A DNA stretch of 64,000 bases from positions 434,001 to 498,000 of the forward strand of contig NZ_CP095074.1 of assembly GCF_022919835.1 (NCBI RefSeq). The letters run 5' to 3'. The position numbers were made by a program, and so were the translations under genes. The notes below the pieces were generated by a model. It was not told the DNA's origin. It saw only the letters and a list, made by a program, of their open reading frames with translations, and did no database searches. This DNA is from Halobacillus shinanisalinarum. GTDB lineage: Bacteria; Bacillota; Bacilli; Bacillales; Halobacillaceae. Numbering within the stretch: the first letter of the stretch is position 1; every line of letters begins with the position of its first letter. Below, in pieces: positions 58,925 through 64,000 of the stretch.

Positions 58925-60352
58925 TCATGCTCCCCTGGAAACTTTTTGTCTTTCTAATGCATGCAAAGAAGGTTCCTTTATAAAGCAGGAGAAAATGAAG
59001 CAAAGGAATGCACCTGCTCCGATAACACTAAAAAAGGCTGCCGGGTACATCAAATTAAGAACCGCAAGAAAGCAAACAGAACCAATATTCCCATAAGCTC
59101 CTACCATCCCTGCAATTTGTCCCGTATTGTTTTTCTTGATGAAAGGGACCATCGAAAATACAGATCCAGATGCGGCCTGACCAACCATTGAACAGGACAT
59201 TGTTAATAGAACGGCAAGAGCCAATGGCCAATGGCCTGATAGAAAAGACATTCCGAAGTAGAGAATCGACAGTAGAAACAGCAAAATCATAAGCACTTTT
59301 TTACGACCAAATTGGTCACTCATCCATCCTCCTGCCGGGCGCGCAATCAAATTGGTAAAGGCAAAACTACTGGCAATCATTCCTGCACCAATCGATCCCA
59401 GGGCATATGTTTCTTGAAAAAACATAGGAAGCATAGAAATGACAGCCAATTCAGCTCCAAATGCAGAAAAGTAAGCAAGGCTTAACACAGCTACTTGCTT
59501 CATTGAGTATTTTTCTGGTATAGGTATCTCCGTCATTAAATAAGCTCGATTTTCCAGAGCTATTTTCACGGCTCGATGCATGTATAATACCCCTAGCAAG
59601 ACGTAGAGTCCTATTGCCCATTCCAGTGTCAGTAAGCTGGTCCGCTGCAACGACCATATAAGCACGGCCAGCCCTCCATAAATAGGAAAATAAGCTGCGA
59701 CGAGGATGATCAGATCCACAAAGCTTGTAGCCTTCATTCCTTTTGCAGATTTCGAACGCTTAAATTCCTTCATAGGAGGGGCATCTTCTACACTCCGGTA
59801 ATATATAAATCCGTAAATGAGTGAAATAACCCCTGTCATAGCAATGGCATACCTCCATCCGTTTTCTTCCCCTACCCATAAAGCGATCAAGGGCAGGGTG
59901 AAGGAGGCCAGTGCAGATCCAAAGTTCCCCCAGCCTGCATAGATTCCGTGCATAAAGCCCGATTTATTTTGAGGGAACCATTCAGCAATCATTCGAATTC
60001 CTACTACGAAGCTAGCACCTATAATCCCTAGCAGTAGTCGTGAAATCAGTAATTGCCAATATGAATTTGCAAGAGCAAAAGTAAAACAAGGAATGCTCAT
60101 CACGACTAACAACAAAGAAAATACTTTCTTAGGACCGAAACGATCAACCAACTGACCCATGACGATACGGGCAGGAATCGCTAGCGCCAGGTTAACAAGC
60201 ATCAATACACCTACCTCTTCTTTCGTGAGACCAAGTTGTTCCATTATAGTAGAATTGAAAGGGGCCATATTAAACCAAACCATTACACTGACAAAAAAGG
60301 CTAATGTAGACAAAAATAGAATCTGCTTGTTGCCTTTATAGGTTTCTTGCAT
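58925..60352 (-). CDS. narK: Nitrate/nitrite MFS transporter, NarK family
   Basis: A 475-residue transporter with twelve predicted spans. The nitrate signatures GWGNFGSALASF and AYGNIGSVCFLA lie in TM5 and TM11. In the assimilation cluster it likely imports nitrate (NasA-like function). Start ATG 60352 after GGAGGGTG. Confidence 0.92.
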   Translation of the reverse strand: MQETYKGNKQILFLSTLAFFVSVMVWFNMAPFNSTIMEQLGLTKEEVGVLMLVNLALAIPARIVMGQLVDRFGPKKVFSLLLVVMSIPCFTFALANSYWQLLISRLLLGIIGASFVVGIRMIAEWFPQNKSGFMHGIYAGWGNFGSALASFTLPLIALWVGEENGWRYAIAMTGVISLIYGFIYYRSVEDAPPMKEFKRSKSAKGMKATSFVDLIILVAAYFPIYGGLAVLIWSLQRTSLLTLEWAIGLYVLLGVLYMHRAVKIALENRAYLMTEIPIPEKYSMKQVAVLSLAYFSAFGAELAVISMLPMFFQETYALGSIGAGMIASSFAFTNLIARPAGGWMSDQFGRKKVLMILLFLLSILYFGMSFLSGHWPLALAVLLTMSCSMVGQAASGSVFSMVPFIKKNNTGQIAGMVGAYGNIGSVCFLAVLNLMYPAAFFSVIGAGAFLCFIFSCFIKEPSLHALERQKVSRGA

Positions 60353-60397
60353 CAAAGTCACCCTCCAATAACACTATTACTCTTTCAAAATCCATTC

Positions 60398-62536
60398 TTA
60401 ACTTTGAACGGGCCTTGTGTTAACAGCCGTGACCTTAAATCCCGGCATCTGACTGAATGGATCCAAGTCATCAGCAACCAATCGATTGACATTTTGCTCT
60501 CCTCCCCAGTGAAAGGGAACAAAAACAGTATCTTTTCGAATTCGCTTCGACCATTTACTTCTAACGACAATCCTGCCGTATCTTGATTCAATTTGAACTA
60601 AAGTGTGATCCTTCACCTGGTATTTCTCGCCTGTGTCAGGATGAATTTCCATATACGATTCAATGTTTCTTGCGGCTAATGACGGACTATTTCTAGTCTG
60701 TTCCCCTGTTAAATAATGCGACATCACTCTTCCTGTAGTTAAAAATAACGGATACTTCTCACTTAGGTTCACTTTCGCGTGTTTAGGACTTCTTTCAATC
60801 ACAGCCATACTTGCCTTACCATCTTGATGGGCAAATTCGTCTTCAAATAACCGTTTTGTTCCTTGATGATCTATATCAGGACATGGCCATAAAAGACCGT
60901 TTTTCTCTCGTATTTTGTCATAGGTTATTCCGTAGTAATTCGCTCGTCCTCCTCGACTGGCCACTCTAAGTTCCTCAAAAATTTCTTCAGCAGAATGAAA
61001 AGAAAACTTTCCCCTTTCTCCTATTATCCCAGCTATATCACAAATGATTTGCCAATCATGTCTTACCTCACCAGGCAACGGTCGACTCGCTTCCCTTAAA
61101 GTCACCCTCCCTTCTAAATTCGTCATGGTTCCTTGATCTTCTAAATAGGATGAAGCCGGTAAGATTAAATCAGCTAATTCTGCCGTTTCTGATATGAACA
61201 TATCGACTGCCACAAGAAACTCGAGTTTTTTTAGTGACCTTTTCACAAAATTCGCATTGGGACTTGAGAGAGCTGGATTTGAACACATGACCAACATCCC
61301 ATTGATGGTTCCTTTATCGATTTTTTCAAACATTTCATAAGCTGAAACCCCTTGACCAGGTAATTGTTTCTCTTTTACACCCCATACCTGAGCGATATAA
61401 TATCGATCTTCTTTATTTTCGATTGAACGATAACCTGGCAACTGATCCGCCTTCTGTCCATGCTCCCTTGCCCCTTGCCCATTCCCTTGACCAGTAATTG
61501 CGCCATAACCGGAATAGGGTTTACCGATTTTACCTGTCGCAAGCAATAGGTTGATGAATCCACGGACAGTCTCAGTTCCATTGGTTTGCTGCTCAATGCC
61601 CCTTGCTGTGAAAATCATCCCCGAATCCTCTTGACCAAATGTTTGAGCTGCTTGGTATAATTGTTCTTTTGCCAACCCAGTCATCATGACACATTCATTT
61701 AAGTCCAATTTCGCAAGGTGACGGGATACTTCAGTAAAACCATTGACCCGCTTTCTCAAAAACTCCTTATCTATTAATCCTTCATCTACAATTACTTTCA
61801 GCAATGCATTGGCCAATGTTGCATCTGTACCTGGTTTATTTTTTAGATGCAAATCAGCGATATCAGTTGTCTTCGTTTCTCTAGGGTCAATAGCAATAAT
61901 GTAGGCCCCGTTTTCTTTAGCTTGTTCAAAATACGGCATAATGGTAGGTTGACATTCCGCAATATTGGTTCCGGCCAAAATGATGCAGCGCGTGTACGGA
62001 ATCTCCTGCAATGAGTTCGTAAATCCTCGATCGAGTCCAAAGGTTTGATTAGCCCCTGTAGCCGCCGAAGCCATACACAATCGGCCATTATAATCAATAT
62101 GTTTTGTCTTCAGTGCAACACGGGCAAACTTTCCTAATAAATACGCTTCTTCGTTCGTGAGTGAAGCACTGCCATAGACCGCCAAAGCATCTGAACCCTT
62201 CTGCTCTTGGATGGTAGTAAACTCTTTTTTGATAATTTCTAATGCTTTCTTCCATGTAATTGCTACAAAATTACCATTCACTTTTAACAATGGCTGCATA
62301 ACGCGCTGATTGTTCAGTACATGCTGATGTGCACTTATTCCTTTTACACATAACCGGCCTCTTGTTGTCGGGTTATCCTTTCCAACCGTCTTGTATACTT
62401 TCCTCGAAACAACCGTCTGTTCAATCAATTGCATCTTGCACTGCATACTGCAAAAAGGGCATTGAGTATCGTAAACCTTCTCTGATTGAACCCTTCGCTG
62501 CTTGGTTCGAAAATACTTTAACATTAGATCAGTCAA
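60398..62536 (-). CDS. nasC: Assimilatory nitrate reductase catalytic subunit
   Basis: A 712-residue molybdopterin oxidoreductase. N-terminal [4Fe-4S] site CPFCSMQC ... RLCVKG, molybdopterin-binding motifs (YNGRLCMASA, TGQGNGQGAREHG) and C-terminal HWGGEQNVN. Same length as B. subtilis NasC (about 710). TTG start at 62536 behind AAGGAGGGG. Takes electrons from the NasB protein encoded upstream. A related formate dehydrogenase is less likely given NasB beside it. Confidence 0.93.
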   Translation of the reverse strand: MTDLMLKYFRTKQRRVQSEKVYDTQCPFCSMQCKMQLIEQTVVSRKVYKTVGKDNPTTRGRLCVKGISAHQHVLNNQRVMQPLLKVNGNFVAITWKKALEIIKKEFTTIQEQKGSDALAVYGSASLTNEEAYLLGKFARVALKTKHIDYNGRLCMASAATGANQTFGLDRGFTNSLQEIPYTRCIILAGTNIAECQPTIMPYFEQAKENGAYIIAIDPRETKTTDIADLHLKNKPGTDATLANALLKVIVDEGLIDKEFLRKRVNGFTEVSRHLAKLDLNECVMMTGLAKEQLYQAAQTFGQEDSGMIFTARGIEQQTNGTETVRGFINLLLATGKIGKPYSGYGAITGQGNGQGAREHGQKADQLPGYRSIENKEDRYYIAQVWGVKEKQLPGQGVSAYEMFEKIDKGTINGMLVMCSNPALSSPNANFVKRSLKKLEFLVAVDMFISETAELADLILPASSYLEDQGTMTNLEGRVTLREASRPLPGEVRHDWQIICDIAGIIGERGKFSFHSAEEIFEELRVASRGGRANYYGITYDKIREKNGLLWPCPDIDHQGTKRLFEDEFAHQDGKASMAVIERSPKHAKVNLSEKYPLFLTTGRVMSHYLTGEQTRNSPSLAARNIESYMEIHPDTGEKYQVKDHTLVQIESRYGRIVVRSKWSKRIRKDTVFVPFHWGGEQNVNRLVADDLDPFSQMPGFKVTAVNTRPVQS

Positions 62537-62592
62537 ACCCTTCCCCTCCTTTTCTCCAGTGTTCTTTTGAGTATTGACTCAATAATTTCTTT

Positions 62593-64000
62593 CTAAATAG
62601 CCTTCTTCCTCGATCTATCGGCATCAAAGTTTTTCAGTAAATGTTCACGAATTTCTTCATCAAATAAAGCTTCTCTTATATGAATCAGTCCCACACGGTT
62701 CATCCATTGCCATATTCGTTCAAGATAGTTGGCGGACTCACGATAGTATTGAATAAATCCAGTGATCATCTCACACGTTTCTTGTTCTGTGCTAACGACA
62801 CATAATAAATTACCTGAACGAACATTAGCCTCATTGCTGCCTCCTACATACATTTCCCAGCCTCGTTTTACTTTTATAACACCAATATCTTTAGTCATAG
62901 ATTCGGCTCCATTATGTTCACAAGCAGAAATAGCAACTTTAATGCGAAAAGGAGTTTTCAGGAATTCCATTTTCTCATCCAACTCTGAAGCCATTATTAA
63001 GGATTGATCACACTGACATGCATACTCACAAATATTTGTTTGAATCGGTTCAACCAAGCTTTCACCAGATGAACGGATCGGCATGTTGAGATCATCTAAA
63101 AGCCCTGATAATTCATCTTGTCTTACCCCCAACAGGTGAATTCGCTGATCACTAGCAATGGCGATCTGGTTCAAAGCATACTTTTCTGTTACGTTCGTGA
63201 TTTTTCTGAGTTTTTTGGTGTCAAGTATCCCCCCATAGAACTGTGGAACAACCGTTAATGTTCCATTAGATTGAGTAGCTGCTCTCATCCGTTCTTCAAA
63301 CAAAAGACCTTCATTTTCTTGGTTATAATCGGGATAAATCATACTCAAATAGTATCCCAAAGCAGGACGACAAGTCGGACAACCTGCCTTGTTTTCCCAC
63401 TCAAGCTTCTCCCTTACCTCTTGTGCATTAACCAGACTTCTCATCTGTATTTGCCAAACGACTTCTTCTTCTGTAAGGGTTGTGCAATCACAAAACGCAA
63501 TCTGTTCTACTACCTCATCGAAATGGTCACTTTGAATGTAAGCCAGCAATTCTGAAACAGCAGGCTTGCACCCCCCACATGAACTGGAAGCTTTCGTGTA
63601 CTGTCTTACTTCATCTACGGTTGATAATTTTTCCTGCTGAACCGCGCTAATGATTGACCCCTTAGATACGCTATTACACGTACAAATATGTTCTTCAATC
63701 GGTAAGGAAGCAACAAAAGAATCTCCAGGGTCAGTGGACACCAATAAGGAGTCTTTGTCTCGATCGGCAACTACCCTTTGTTTAATAATCGTATCTAGTA
63801 GATTGGAAGCTTCTCGCGTATCTCCAAATAGCACAGCACCAATGACTTTATTCCCCGGAAATAAATTTTTTTATAAACAGCTTCAATCTCATTTTTATAG
63901 TGAATGGCTTTAGTTGACCCTTCTGCAGTAAATTGACCCACAGAAAAAACATCGACCCCAGATATTTTTAATTGGGTAGAAAGAACACTGCCGGCGTATC
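62593..64000 (-). pseudogene. nasB: NasB, nitrate reductase electron-transfer subunit (partial, frameshift)
   Basis: A NirB-like flavoprotein that passes electrons from NADH to NasC. The visible part has FAD-domain end (VLFGDTRE), two BFD-like [2Fe-2S] modules (CTCNSVSKGSI ... SSSCGGCKP and CDCTTLTEEE ... GCPTCRP), and a sirohaem-type domain. In the latter one of four cluster Cys is replaced: CPRNC of NirB is CEHNG here, so it probably does not reduce nitrite. At 63853-63872 the frame breaks: one extra base, most likely in the 7-A run, joins GAEAVYKK-type upstream sequence to NKVIGAVLFGD. It runs off the right edge. Confidence 0.85.

Overview
The window is a chromosomal segment from an endospore-forming, low-GC Firmicute of the family Bacillaceae. 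Gene order follows the Bacillus subtilis safA-pheA-pheB-obg-spo0B-rpmA-prp-rplU-spoIVFBA-minDC-mreDCB-radC-maf-spoIIB-comC-folC-valS-spoVID-hemLBDCXA-engB-lonA-clpX-tig-ysoA axis almost gene for gene. The strongly acidic trigger factor and the repeat families suggest a halotolerant Halobacillus- or Virgibacillus-like lineage; this is inference, not proof.

Layout. 1-3.4 kb: spore lipoprotein (partial), nadE, a CotS/YsxE-type coat protein and SafA. 3.6-8.3 kb: pheA, pheB, obg, spo0B, then rplU-prp-rpmA with an L21-type leader. 8.3-15.7 kb: an RNase E/G-family gene, spoIVFA-spoIVFB, minCD and mreBCD. 15.7-22.7 kb: an accessory island between mreB and radC with a gerA-type germinant receptor operon, an NmrA-like oxidoreductase and a graveyard of a DinB-like gene, an IS110 transposase tail and an integrase tail. 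22.7-38.5 kb: radC, maf, spoIIB, comC, folC, T-box-controlled valS, spoVID and the haem operon hemAXCDBL. 38.7-43.6 kb: a small membrane protein, a polar amino-acid ABC transporter, an IS1182 remnant carrying a deleted IS200/IS605 element, and a structured repeat. 43.6-52.7 kb: engB, lonA, clpX, tig, ysoA and a CorC/HlyC-type protein. 52.7-54.5 kb: small ORFs, two intergenic inverted-repeat elements and a DNA glycosylase. 54.5-64 kb: complete nitrate assimilation (NasB/NasC, NarK-type transporter, NirBD) with the siroheme enzymes SumT and YlnF.

The genes fall into working sets: sporulation control and coat (spo0B, spoIVFAB, spoIIB, safA, spoVID, coat kinase-like protein), cell shape and division (mreBCD, minCD), proteostasis (tig, clpX, lonA), haem and siroheme synthesis, and nitrate-to-ammonium reduction, where SumT/YlnF supply the cofactor NirB needs.

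The most striking cross-cutting observation is that five conserved genes (safA, obg, mreB, hemX, nasB) are each broken by what looks like one missing base in a homopolymer run. Obg and MreB are normally essential or nearly so, so under-called homopolymers in the assembly are more likely than real mutations. Four families of intergenic repeats and palindromes are also present. I found no defence system, CRISPR array, prophage or secondary-metabolite cluster.
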